Shown: one piece after another, positions 5,532-12,960 of the stretch
How positions within the stretch are numbered: position 1 is the stretch's first letter
Layout of the letters: the number at the start of each line of letters is the position of its first letter
NCBI GenBank assembly: GCA_012728445.1
Contig: JAAYFA010000301.1
Span: 1 to 13,351, forward strand
Length of the DNA: 13,351 bases
Direction of reading: 5' to 3'
From: Clostridiales bacterium
Lineage (GTDB): Bacteria; Bacillota; Clostridia; Oscillospirales; Acutalibacteraceae
The notes under the pieces: generated by a model
What the model was told of the DNA's origin: nothing
What the model saw: the letters and a program-made list of their open reading frames with translations, nothing else
Databases searched by the model: none
Made by a program: the position numbers and the translations under genes

Positions 5532-6369
5532 AGGCGGCACCGGCAAAACAACGGTCGCCGGCGCTTTTATAAAACTACGCGATGCAAAAGCTTTTGCCGA
5601 CTGTGATGTGGTTGCGCCAAACCTCCATCTCATTTTACCGCAAGAAACCGGAGCTGTCGAATCGGACTTTTACGGTATGCCAAAAGCCCACATTGATCCT
5701 GATTTGTGCGTGAGTTTTGATTTGTGCCGGCAGAGTTGCCGTTTTGACGCCATTGACCACGAAGACGGTTGTTATGCCGTTAACCCTTACGCCTGCGAAG
5801 GGTGTGGGGTATGTGCGTTTGTCTGCCCGGCCGATGCTGTCACAATGGGACCGGCGGTAGCGGGCGAGCTGATGCTCTATAAAAATGAGCATGTTTTTTC
5901 CACTGCCAAGCTCAAAATGGGCAGCGGGAACTCGGGCAAATTGGTTGCCGAGGTAAAAAAACAAATGGTTGCAGCCGCGAAGAAAGCAGACCTTGCCGTT
6001 ATTGACGGTTCACCGGGCATTGGGTGCCCCGTTATCGCATCCATCAGCGGTGTTGATATGGTGCTTGTGGTTGCGGAACCCTCTATATCAGGCATCAGCG
6101 ATTTAGAGCGAATTGTGAAAACATCCGAGCACTTCGATGTAAAGCTTGCCGTCTGCGTCAACAAATATGACACCAATACAGCGAATACGGAAAAAATTGA
6201 AGCGTACTGCAAAGAGGCTAAGCTTGATTTTGTCGGCAGAATCCCCTTTGACTCCGTTGCGGCCAAGGCTCTTAATCAAGGGCTGAATATAACCGAGGTT
6301 GATTGCCCCGCAGGGAATGCGATAAAATCAGTGTTCGCAAATACAATGCATTTGTTGTATAATATATAG
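5503..6369 (+). CDS. MinD/Mrp-type ATPase with ferredoxin insertion (second of pair), one Cys missing
   Basis: A 288-residue paralogue of the preceding ATPase, translated from ATG 5503 inside the end of that gene, with AAGGAGG just upstream. It has Walker A GKGGTGKT (9-16), CDVVAPNLH and the Walker B region AVIDGSPGIGCPVI. The second ferredoxin motif is intact (C98, C101, C104, C108). In the first, the sequence is CVSFDLCRQSC: C69, C75 and C79 are present but the second ligand position, residue 72, is Phe (codon TTT, one base from TGT). This site could carry a [3Fe-4S] or labile cluster, or none. The overlapping arrangement and equal length suggest that the two ATPases form a heterodimer, as proposed for their Desulfovibrio counterparts. 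Confidence 0.92.
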   Translation: MVQLLILSGKGGTGKTTVAGAFIKLRDAKAFADCDVVAPNLHLILPQETGAVESDFYGMPKAHIDPDLCVSFDLCRQSCRFDAIDHEDGCYAVNPYACEGCGVCAFVCPADAVTMGPAVAGELMLYKNEHVFSTAKLKMGSGNSGKLVAEVKKQMVAAAKKADLAVIDGSPGIGCPVIASISGVDMVLVVAEPSISGISDLERIVKTSEHFDVKLAVCVNKYDTNTANTEKIEAYCKEAKLDFVGRIPFDSVAAKALNQGLNITEVDCPAGNAIKSVFANTMHLLYNI

Positions 6370-6390
6370 AAATAACGGAGTGTGCATCGT

Positions 6391-7215
6391 ATGAAAATTA
6401 CTGCTTTGGCAGAAAATGTATCTACCACGGAAGATTTGGGCAGCGAACACGGGCTGAGCCTTTTTATTGAAACCGAAGCGCATAAATTACTGTTCGATAC
6501 GGGGCAAGGATCCCTTTTTGCGGAGAATGCCGTAAAATTAGGTGTAGACTTAAAGCAGGTTGAACGCTGCGTTATTAGTCATGGTCATTATGACCACGGC
6601 GGCGGACTGCGGACATTCCTGAATCTTAATACTGTCGCGCCGGTTTTCATTGCCCAAAAAGCCTTTGGCGATTACTATGCGAACAGAGCCGAAGGCCCTA
6701 AGGAATATATCGGTTTGGATCAAACACTTTTACCAAATGAGCGCTTTCGCTTTACCGATGGGTATTTGAAAATTTAAGAAGGGCTTGAACTTTTTTCAAC
6801 TGTTACGGGTCAAACGCTTGTCCCTTCCGGCAATGTTGATTTGTTTGAGAAAACCGGTGATACTTTTACACCGGACAATTTTGCGCATGAGCAAAACCTC
6901 ATCATCAGCGAAAACGGCATAACAGTACTTATTGCCGGGTGTGCGCACAAGGGCATTATCAATATTGTTGAAAGTTTTCATGCATTGAAAGGCAAATACC
7001 CCGATTATGTGGTCGGCGGGCTCCATCTTTACAACAGAGCCTCCGGCGGGAGCGAAGATACGGAACCGGTAGTAGCCATCGGCAAATACCTCGTTTCGAC
7101 CGGGTCGACATACTATACCTGTCACTGTACAGGTGAGGATTCATTCAATAGATTGAAAACCGTTATGGCGGGTAAAATAGAATACCTGTCAACCGGAAAT
7201 CAAATAAATTTTTAG
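6391..7215 (+). pseudogene. Metallo-beta-lactamase-fold hydrolase interrupted by in-frame TAA
   Basis: The frame from ATG 6391 runs to a TAA at 6775-6777, then continues in the same frame without further stops to TAA 7213-7215; the total length of about 273 residues suits the family. The 5' part has the metal-binding motif SHGHYDHGGG (H64, H66, D68, H69). The 3' part has AGCAHKGI and VGGLHLYN, which supply the remaining metal ligands. The frame and similarity continue directly across the stop (FRFTDGYLKI, stop, EGLELFS), so a single base change is the simplest explanation. Neither half alone holds a full active site. The family is related to proteins annotated as dihydropterin-aminobenzene phosphate synthase-like. 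A GTG at 6382 is rejected as start because it abuts the GGAG site. Alternatives are a sequencing error or stop readthrough. Confidence 0.82.
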
Positions 7216-7238
7216 CACAATACGAAAGGATGTATAAC

Positions 7239-8486
7239 ATGAGCGAAAATTGCGACAACAACTGCAGCGGATGCTCAACCGGCGACTGCGAAGACAGAAA
7301 AGCAGACAACGATTTTTCGGCACCGGCGCACGAAATGAGTCATGTCAAAAAGGTCATCGGCATTGTCAGCGGCAAAGGCGGCGTGGGTAAATCCATGATT
7401 ACCTCCTTGCTGGCCGTCACCATGCAGCGCCTCGGCTATGCCAGCGCCATATTGGATGCGGATGTAACCGGCCCGTCTATCCCCAAGTCCTTTGGGCTCA
7501 AAGGGAAAGCCCAAGGCAGCGAAATGGGTTTGTTCCCCGTCACCAGCAAAACCGGCATAGAAATTATGTCTGTCAACCTCTTGCTCGAAAACGACACGGA
7601 CCCGGTTGTCTGGCGTGGGCCTATCATTGGCAATACCGTCAAACAATTTTGGTCGGATGTTATTTGGGGTGAAGTAGACTTTATGTTTATTGACATGCCG
7701 CCCGGCACAGGCGACGTGGCACTGACTGTTTTCCAGTCTGTTCCGGTGGATGGCATTATCATTGTCACCTCCCCGCAAGAGCTTGTTTCCATGATTGTTA
7801 CAAAGGCTGTTAAAATGGCCGAGATGATGAATGTTCCGATTATAGGCGTTATTGAAAACTTCTCCTATTTTAAAGCACCGGACACCGGAAAAGAATACAA
7901 TATTTTCGGTGAAAGCCATTTGGAAGAAGTTGCGGAGAAGCTCGACATCAAGGTATTGGCTAAAATGCCGATTGAACCAAAACTGGCCGCGGCCTGCGAC
8001 AAGGGCGCAATTGAGCTGTTTGATGTGAACTGGCTTGAACCGGTAGCCGGTATCCTTGAACAATTAGTGGAAAAAGAAATTGACAATCAAAAAGAGCAAA
8101 ACAATCAACAAACAAATGGAGGAATTAAAATGAAAATAGCAGTTGCAAGCGAAGGTAAATTGGTCACAGAGCATTTTGGTCATTGTGAAAACTTTAATAT
8201 TTTTGAGGCGGAGAATGGTAAAATCACATCGTCGTCAAGCGTCCCCAACCCCGGTCACAAACCCGGCTTTTTGCCCAACTTTTTAAATGAGATGGGGGTC
8301 AACGTGATTATATCCGGCGGCATGGGCGGTGGAGCGGTTGAAATATTTAACGAAAAAAACATTGAGGTCATCACCGGTGCGCAAGGCAGTGCCGAAGTCG
8401 CGGCAAGCGACTATCTGCAAGGCAAACTCAAATCAACAGGCTCCGTTTGTCACGAACATCAGCACGAAGGTGACGGAAGCTGCTAA
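7239..8486 (+). CDS. Mrp/NBP35-type ATPase fused to an ORP/NifX domain (MRP-ORP)
   Basis: A 415-residue fusion. The N-terminus is Cys-rich (C5, C9, C12, C17). The Mrp ATPase domain (about 38-280) has Walker A SGKGGVGKS (44-52), DADVTGPSIP, VWRGP and IDMPPGTGD. A Gln/Asn-rich linker (about 281-296) leads to an ORP/NifX-like domain from M298 (MKIAVASEGK, TEHFGHCENF, VIISGGMGGGA) and a Cys/His tail ending HEHQHEGDGSC. The same fusion, MRP/ORP, is encoded in Desulfovibrio orp operons. Mrp proteins are iron-sulfur carriers, but here the C-terminal CxxC that holds the bridging cluster is replaced: after IENFSYF the sequence reads KAPDTGKEY, with Ala213 and Thr216 at the expected positions. ATG 7239 is chosen over ATG 7230 because AAAGGA (7225-7230) is correctly spaced only for 7239. 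Confidence 0.93.
   Translation: MSENCDNNCSGCSTGDCEDRKADNDFSAPAHEMSHVKKVIGIVSGKGGVGKSMITSLLAVTMQRLGYASAILDADVTGPSIPKSFGLKGKAQGSEMGLFPVTSKTGIEIMSVNLLLENDTDPVVWRGPIIGNTVKQFWSDVIWGEVDFMFIDMPPGTGDVALTVFQSVPVDGIIIVTSPQELVSMIVTKAVKMAEMMNVPIIGVIENFSYFKAPDTGKEYNIFGESHLEEVAEKLDIKVLAKMPIEPKLAAACDKGAIELFDVNWLEPVAGILEQLVEKEIDNQKEQNNQQTNGGIKMKIAVASEGKLVTEHFGHCENFNIFEAENGKITSSSSVPNPGHKPGFLPNFLNEMGVNVIISGGMGGGAVEIFNEKNIEVITGAQGSAEVAASDYLQGKLKSTGSVCHEHQHEGDGSC
8117..8132 (+). promoter_or_regulatory. Strong internal ribosome binding site and ATG at the ORP domain of MRP-ORP
   Basis: TGGAGGA (8117-8123), a 6-base spacer and an in-frame ATG (8130) lie exactly at the linker/domain boundary. Initiation here would make a free 118-residue ORP domain (8130-8486). 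The site resembles that of the stand-alone ORP/NifX gene (TTGGAGGA before ATG 4266), and both products begin MKIAV. It may be a remnant of two separate genes or a working internal start. Confidence 0.6.
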
Positions 8487-8566
8487 AAGCAAGTCCACAC
8501 AACGTCGGTGATAAAGTCACGGAAATTATGGTCACCAACGTTTATACTATGTTCAGTTCATCGAAT

Positions 8567-8589
8567 ACAACGCAACACAAAAGCGTTGT
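8567..8589 (+). promoter_or_regulatory. Hairpin just upstream of the peroxiredoxin ribosome binding site
   Basis: ACAACGC (8567-8573) pairs with GCGTTGT (8583-8589) across a 9-base loop, 11 bases before AAGGAGG (8601-8607). The 129-bp gap 8487-8615 otherwise has only a weak TATACT (8542-8547) without a good -35. The hairpin might stabilise a processed mRNA or affect translation. Confidence 0.35.
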
Positions 8590-8615
8590 TCAATAAAATG
8601 AAGGAGGAAATGAAA

Positions 8616-9293
8616 ATGGAAGAAAACACACCAAACAGAATGCCTCTAATAGGCGAAGCAGCACCCGCATTTACGGCGGTAACCACGCAAGGAGAAATCA
8701 ACTTCCCGGCAGACTACGCAGGCAAATGGGTAATACTTTTCTCCCATCCGGCGGACTTTACACCGGTGTGCACCACTGAATTCATGACTTTTGCAAGCAT
8801 GGCAGACGAATTCAAGGCGCTTAACACCGAGCTCGTCGGTCTTTCTGTCGACTCCCTCTACGCTCATATCGCATGGCTGCGCAAAATTCAGGAGCTTGAG
8901 TGGAACGGCATGAAGAATGTGGAAGTAAAATTCCCGCTGATTGAAGACATCCGCATGAATGTTGCCAACAAATACGGGATGATTCAACCGGGGCAATCCA
9001 ACACCCAAGCTGTCAGAGCAGTCTTTGTCATTGACCCCGATGGGAAGATCAGAACGATTCTGTACTATCCCCTCTCCATGGGCAGAAACTTTGACGAAAT
9101 CAAGCGGATCATTCTTGCGCTGCAAAAGGCAGACAAGGACAAGGTCGCAACCCCCGCCGACTGGAGACCGGGCGACGACACCATCGTGCCGACGGCAGGC
9201 TCCTGCGGCGTTGCAAAGGAAAGAATGGAGTCCAAGGCAGACGACGTGTACTGCTTAGACTGGTTCATGTGCTTCAAAAAAGAGAAGAAATAG
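8616..9293 (+). CDS. Peroxiredoxin, Prx6/1-Cys-like subfamily
   Basis: A 225-residue AhpC/TSA-type thiol peroxidase that reduces hydrogen peroxide and organic peroxides in the cytoplasm. The active-site block is SHPADFTPVCTTEF with peroxidatic Cys at 52. DFTPVCTTE, the following VDSLYAHIAW, and the C-terminal extension (VATPADWRPGDD) place it in the Prx6 type. Three further Cys near the C-terminus (197, 213, 219; the last two in CLDWFMCF) are candidates for resolving cysteines, as in archaeal and clostridial members. ATG 8616 is chosen over upstream in-frame ATGs (8598, 8610) because AAGGAGG lies eight bases before it. It follows the MRP-ORP gene and ends at a strong terminator, so it probably belongs to the same unit and protects oxygen-sensitive clusters. 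Confidence 0.95.
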   Translation: MEENTPNRMPLIGEAAPAFTAVTTQGEINFPADYAGKWVILFSHPADFTPVCTTEFMTFASMADEFKALNTELVGLSVDSLYAHIAWLRKIQELEWNGMKNVEVKFPLIEDIRMNVANKYGMIQPGQSNTQAVRAVFVIDPDGKIRTILYYPLSMGRNFDEIKRIILALQKADKDKVATPADWRPGDDTIVPTAGSCGVAKERMESKADDVYCLDWFMCFKKEKK

Positions 9294-9310
9294 ATCTTAT
9301 TCAAAAGCAT

Positions 9311-9354
9311 CGGCGGTTCAAATCACACAACACTGTGATTTGAACCGCCGTTTT
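9311..9354 (+). terminator. Terminator after peroxiredoxin, possibly shared with the convergent phosphoesterase gene
   Basis: A perfect 17-bp stem, CGGCGGTTCAAATCACA (9311-9327) with its complement at 9334-9350 and a 6-base loop, is followed by TTTT. The opposite strand also has a short T-run (CTTTTG), so it may terminate the minus-strand gene ending at 9379 as well. Confidence 0.9.
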
Positions 9355-9378
9355 CCAACCTATTAATTTTTACTCAAA

Positions 9379-10560
9379 CTAGATAACAGCTTTCACAAGC
9401 GCAGCAAAAATCTTCAAAAAACTCATGATAGTCAGTACCAGGCCTTTAGAAACCGTGCCAAAAAAGTAATCCGCTTTGCTGTAACCATCGAGGCCCGGCA
9501 GAGCGCTGCCTTCTTTAAGCGCGAGGTCAGCGGCTGTTATGAGTTCTCTTTCATACTCGAAAGGTTTGTTTTCGTCAAGTGTAAACAGCGTGCCGCCCCG
9601 CACATTGGTATTGCCATAGGAATTATAGGTCGTGCCGGCGCACTGAATAATATCAACACCCTTAAAATTCACAATAAACGAATTTGTGTGGTCATGCCCA
9701 AATACGCAACCCAGCACGTCGCCGCGCTCCACAAAGGCGTCCCACTGGCCCTCATTGTCGAGCGAAGGCCAGGGGCCTTCTTGAATGATTCCGTTTATTT
9801 TAAGCAAATTCGGCACAGCGCCGTAACTCGTCCCGTCGCTGAAGTTCTTTGTCAGCTTCCCAAGGTTGGGTGTTCTGAAATATGCTGCCTCGTAGACTTC
9901 TTGAACAATAATGTGTTGGAAAGCAAGTGACGGCACAAGCGCCCCGCCGTTTGCCGCTTGCAGCGCAGCACTTTGATTTTTATACCATTCGACTTGGTCT
10001 GCTCTGACACAGTCGTAGCCGCTTTCGCCGTTTGCAAATGTCGCATAGTCACCCGAGTCAAACATCCAAAGATTAAAAGCAGTTTTGCTGCCATCGGAAC
10101 TTTTTATTTCCAGGTTATGGGTCGCGCAACCATGTAAATCAGGCTCCGGGTCATAGGCCAGACAGCCGGGGCGTTTTTGGTATTCGGCCAAGATTTGTTC
10201 CGGGTTTAAATGAGTGCTTTCATCATCGTGATTGCCTAAAACGAAGGTGAAATTAACGCCTCTGTCCACCAAGGGTGCGAGCAGTTGCTCGTAGGCTAAG
10301 ATATCGTCACAAACGATGTTATCTCCGCCAAAAATCACAAGGTCGGGGTTGGTGGCGTCAAGTGCTTCGTTGATAAACTGAACAGCCGCTTCTTTCATTG
10401 GATAGCCGTCCTGAACATCGGCCAGGAAAAGGATCTTGAATTTTCCATCCGCATTAAACTTCAGCACACTCTGTGGGCTTGTGGTACCGTTTGCAAAAGC
10501 GACCGCAGTTAATGAAAACACCATCACCAAGGCAAGAATTACCGACAACATTTTTTTCAT
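9379..10560 (-). CDS. Secreted calcineurin-like metallophosphoesterase (paralogue 1)
   Basis: A 393-residue exported phosphoesterase. Residues 1-23 are a signal peptide (MKKMLSVILALVMVFSLTAV, cleavage after AFA). Metal-site motifs follow in order: LADVQD (D48; the usual DxH His is Gln50), GGDN (78-81), VLGNHDDE (108-114), FQHII (H216) and VFGHDHTNSF (GHDH at 288-291). The layout resembles Dcr2/PAP29-type phosphatases. The last 20 or so residues (GLVLTIMSFLKIFAALVKAV) are hydrophobic with scattered Lys and may tether the enzyme to the membrane. The start is supported by AAGGAG upstream of ATG 10560; a TACAAT (10606-10601) may be the -10, without a clear -35. It is head-to-head with a diverged paralogue. 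The substrate is unknown; release of phosphate from organic esters outside the cell is likely. Confidence 0.92.
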   Translation of the reverse strand: MKKMLSVILALVMVFSLTAVAFANGTTSPQSVLKFNADGKFKILFLADVQDGYPMKEAAVQFINEALDATNPDLVIFGGDNIVCDDILAYEQLLAPLVDRGVNFTFVLGNHDDESTHLNPEQILAEYQKRPGCLAYDPEPDLHGCATHNLEIKSSDGSKTAFNLWMFDSGDYATFANGESGYDCVRADQVEWYKNQSAALQAANGGALVPSLAFQHIIVQEVYEAAYFRTPNLGKLTKNFSDGTSYGAVPNLLKINGIIQEGPWPSLDNEGQWDAFVERGDVLGCVFGHDHTNSFIVNFKGVDIIQCAGTTYNSYGNTNVRGGTLFTLDENKPFEYERELITAADLALKEGSALPGLDGYSKADYFFGTVSKGLVLTIMSFLKIFAALVKAVI

Positions 10561-10671
10561 ACTTTTCCATCTCCTTATTTTTCTTATATTGCATTCTATT
10601 ATTGTAGCATGGATTCACTTTGCCTTTTTTGCTATTGCGAAATATTATGGTAAAATGTTCACCCGCCAAAC

Positions 10672-10700
10672 TTGAAAAAGTTGTATTCCTATGTTATAGT
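10672..10700 (+). promoter_or_regulatory. Sigma-A promoter of the second phosphoesterase
   Basis: TTGAAA (10672-10677) and TATAGT (10695-10700) are separated by exactly 17 bp and lie about 35 bases before ATG 10736. Confidence 0.65.
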
Positions 10701-10735
10701 AATGGTAATAAAAAATGAAAGTGGAGGGGAAATCG

Positions 10736-11959
10736 ATGAAAAGCATGAAAAAGAAGATCACGGCAGTATTTTCCCTTTTTATGGCACTCAGTTTGGTCTT
10801 TAGTGTCAACGCATTCGCCATTAATACACAGACGCCGGCCTACAAAGCGCATCTTTCCTTCGGGGAGGACGGCAAATTTAAACTCCTTCAATTCTGTGAT
10901 ATTCAGGATGGTCTTGTGATGTTGCCGATTGTTAAAGATTTTATTCGGGACATTTTGCCCGCAACAAAACCTGATTTAGTTGTTTTGACCGGTGACAACT
11001 TCAGCGGCGGGAGTTGCCGGACCGGGGTTCATGCGATTGATAAACTACTTGTTAAAAATGCTATTAGCCAATATATGGCCGTATTTGAGAGCTACGGGAT
11101 TCCCGTCGCAATGGTTTTTGGCAACCACGATGCGGAAACGACAGTTAATAAAGAAGAACAAATGACCATTTATGACAGCTATGCCTGCAGCATCAGCCAC
11201 GATGAAGGCAGTGATATCTATGGTTGCGGTAATTATAATGTTCCGATTTATGCGTCGGAAAACAGCGACGAACTTCTTTATAACCTTTGGATGATAGACT
11301 CGGGCATGTACGATGATGTCGAGGGCGGCTTGGGCGGTTATGACTATGTGCACCAGAGCCAGATTGACTGGTATATCCGTACTTCCAACGAACTCAAGGC
11401 GCAGAACAACGGCCTTCCTGTTGCGTCACTCATGTTCCAGCATATTATTGTGCCGGATATTTTTGATGCGCTGCTGCCGGTGGAAGCCGGAACGCCGGGT
11501 GCTGTCGGACACGGCGGTAACCACTATGTGCTAAACCCTGCAAATACCAAGGGTGGTGTGATGCACGAAACGCCCTGCCCACCCATCACAAACAGCGGTC
11601 AATTTGACGCGGTCGTCAACCAGGGCGATGTGGTGGCAATGGTATTCGGCCATGACCATACGAACAGTTTTATTGTTGAGCACAGAGGTGTTGACCTTAT
11701 CGCAACACCGGGCATCACCTTTGCCTCCTATGGGGACGCGGGGCGTGGGGTGCGGTTATTCACCCTCGACAAGGCCGACTTGTCGACCTATGAAGAGCAC
11801 ATCGTGACCTATGACGAACTTTACGATGGCGACGAAACCGCCGCACTACGTTTCACCATGTATGGCCGCGAAAATAGCACCGGTGACCAAATTCTTGCAG
11901 GGGTACGTTATCTGTTCAAAAAATCTCTGTCGGTTTTTTTGGGCTTGCTCAAAGCATAA
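10736..11959 (+). CDS. Secreted calcineurin-like metallophosphoesterase (paralogue 2)
   Basis: A 407-residue exported enzyme, clearly homologous to the convergently oriented paralogue (shared FQHIIV, VFGHDHTNSFIV and GVDLI blocks). A signal peptide covers about 1-28 (cleavage near NAFA). Metal-site motifs: FCDIQDG (D55, with Gln57 again in place of His), TGDNF (85-89), VFGNHDAE (127-134), FQHII and GHDHTN. It differs by an insertion after the FQHII block (about AGTPGAVGHGGNHYVL). The C-terminus ends GVRYLFKKSLSVFLGLLKA, an amphipathic or hydrophobic tail. ATG 10736 is chosen because GGAGGGG (10723-10729) precedes it by six bases; an in-frame ATG at 10715 lies before that site. The degraded purple-acid-phosphatase-like gene follows 48 bp downstream, probably on the same transcript. 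Confidence 0.92.
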   Translation: MKSMKKKITAVFSLFMALSLVFSVNAFAINTQTPAYKAHLSFGEDGKFKLLQFCDIQDGLVMLPIVKDFIRDILPATKPDLVVLTGDNFSGGSCRTGVHAIDKLLVKNAISQYMAVFESYGIPVAMVFGNHDAETTVNKEEQMTIYDSYACSISHDEGSDIYGCGNYNVPIYASENSDELLYNLWMIDSGMYDDVEGGLGGYDYVHQSQIDWYIRTSNELKAQNNGLPVASLMFQHIIVPDIFDALLPVEAGTPGAVGHGGNHYVLNPANTKGGVMHETPCPPITNSGQFDAVVNQGDVVAMVFGHDHTNSFIVEHRGVDLIATPGITFASYGDAGRGVRLFTLDKADLSTYEEHIVTYDELYDGDETAALRFTMYGRENSTGDQILAGVRYLFKKSLSVFLGLLKA

Positions 11960-12007
11960 AGAACGCCATACCGAACAATAAGTATAGCAAATGGAAAGGA
12001 TGACTTC

Positions 12008-12917
12008 ATGCAAAGCTTTTTAACAAAAGCATGGTCGTGCTACTTAGTCTGACTTTTTTGATATTGAGCGTTGGAACCGTTGCCGCAGCTCAGGACTCCA
12101 CGCAAACACAACCGACGCGTATCTCTGTTTGTGCCAAAACCGATGCACTGACCAAAGGCTTTTGCTTCACTGAACCTTGTCACAACGCAAGTACCGGTAT
12201 CCGGCAACCACGACGGTTTTGGCGTACAGCACTGCCCAGGATTGGAAATTCGTATTGATGCACAAAGCACCTTATACCTTGGGCAAAAACGGCAAATGGC
12301 CCAATGCCACATACCTTCAAAAATCCGTGGTTTCGATATGTGACGAGACCGGAGTAGACCTGGTTTTATGCGGCCACGACCATATGTATCTGCGCACCAA
12401 GTCACTTTATAACAATCAATTGTCGCAAGATGGCACCGTATACGTACTCAACGGAACGGCCGGAACAAAGCGATATGAAATCCGCAGCTTTCTCGCCGGC
12501 TCATTTTTAGACACAAACCATATTGCAGGAATGGCGGTACAAAAAAACGGTTACGGCAATTATTGGAACGGCAGCGACTGGAACAGCACTTTGCAAACCA
12601 ATATCGGCGGGTTTTTCAGCGGGATTTCCGTCAATGGTGGAACGCTAACGATGGATGCGTATATCCTTGCCGACCATCAAGACGAACAGGGTCAAGATAT
12701 TATTACGAAAATCGATACCATGACACTGTCCAAAACAACAGGGCAAAACACCGCTACATACCACGGTAACAACACCACAAGCAAAGTAGCGTATGTCCTG
12801 CAAACTGTCCCTTCCGTGCTCTGACTCGCCGGTTTTGTCTTTACCGATTGGCTGCCAAAGTTCTTACGAATAGTACCGAATATCATAAAAGTATATATAG
12901 AAGAAGGCGTTTTTTAA
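12008..12917 (+). pseudogene. Degraded secreted purple-acid-phosphatase-like gene
   Basis: Pieces of one metallophosphatase lie in order but in different frames. An ATG at 12008 (after GGAAAGGATG) opens a signal peptide, MQSFLTKA. A one-base shift near 12030 moves it to MVVLLSLTFLILSVGTVAAA and the following TRISVCAKTDALTKGFCF, ending about 12174. A short piece, VPVSGNHDGFG (about 12179-12229), is in a second frame. From about 12230 a third frame reads AQDWKFVLMHKAPY, LVLCGHDHMYLRT and GTVYVLNGTAGTKRYEI. A TGA at 12822-12824 interrupts this frame, which then continues as LAGFVFTDWLPKFLRIVPNI to TAA 12915-12917. GNHD and GHDHMYLR are purple acid phosphatase motifs. Much of the N-terminal and first catalytic half is deleted, so it cannot encode a working enzyme. 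Confidence 0.85.
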
Positions 12918-12960
12918 GGAAGGTCCAACAAAACCGGTAATCTAAAAACCGCACATGTAG

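Noticed and set aside
6334..6363. Promoter inside the end of the second MinD gene (TTCGCA, 18 bp, TATAAT)
   Set aside because: The -10 is perfect but the -35 matches poorly and it lies within an operon. It is not strong enough to list as a feature.
7275..8086. Long minus-strand open frames opposite MRP-ORP (up to 262 codons)
   Set aside because: They are shadows of the codon bias of the plus-strand gene. No ribosome binding site or family motif is visible, while the plus strand has clear ATPase motifs.
4266..8145. DNA duplication suggested by the shared start ATGAAAAT(C/A)GCAGT in the ORP/NifX gene, the first MinD gene and the internal ORP start
   Set aside because: All three encode MKIAV, a common first beta-strand. 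Similarity does not extend beyond this in the MinD gene, and the two ORP domains share only family-level similarity.
6766..12824. Recoded stop codons (alternative genetic code) suggested by the in-frame TAA and TGA
   Set aside because: TAA is the terminal stop of many intact genes here, TGA ends the DUF4097-like gene at the expected place, and the TGA case lies in a gene that also has deletions and frameshifts. Ordinary mutation or sequence error explains both.
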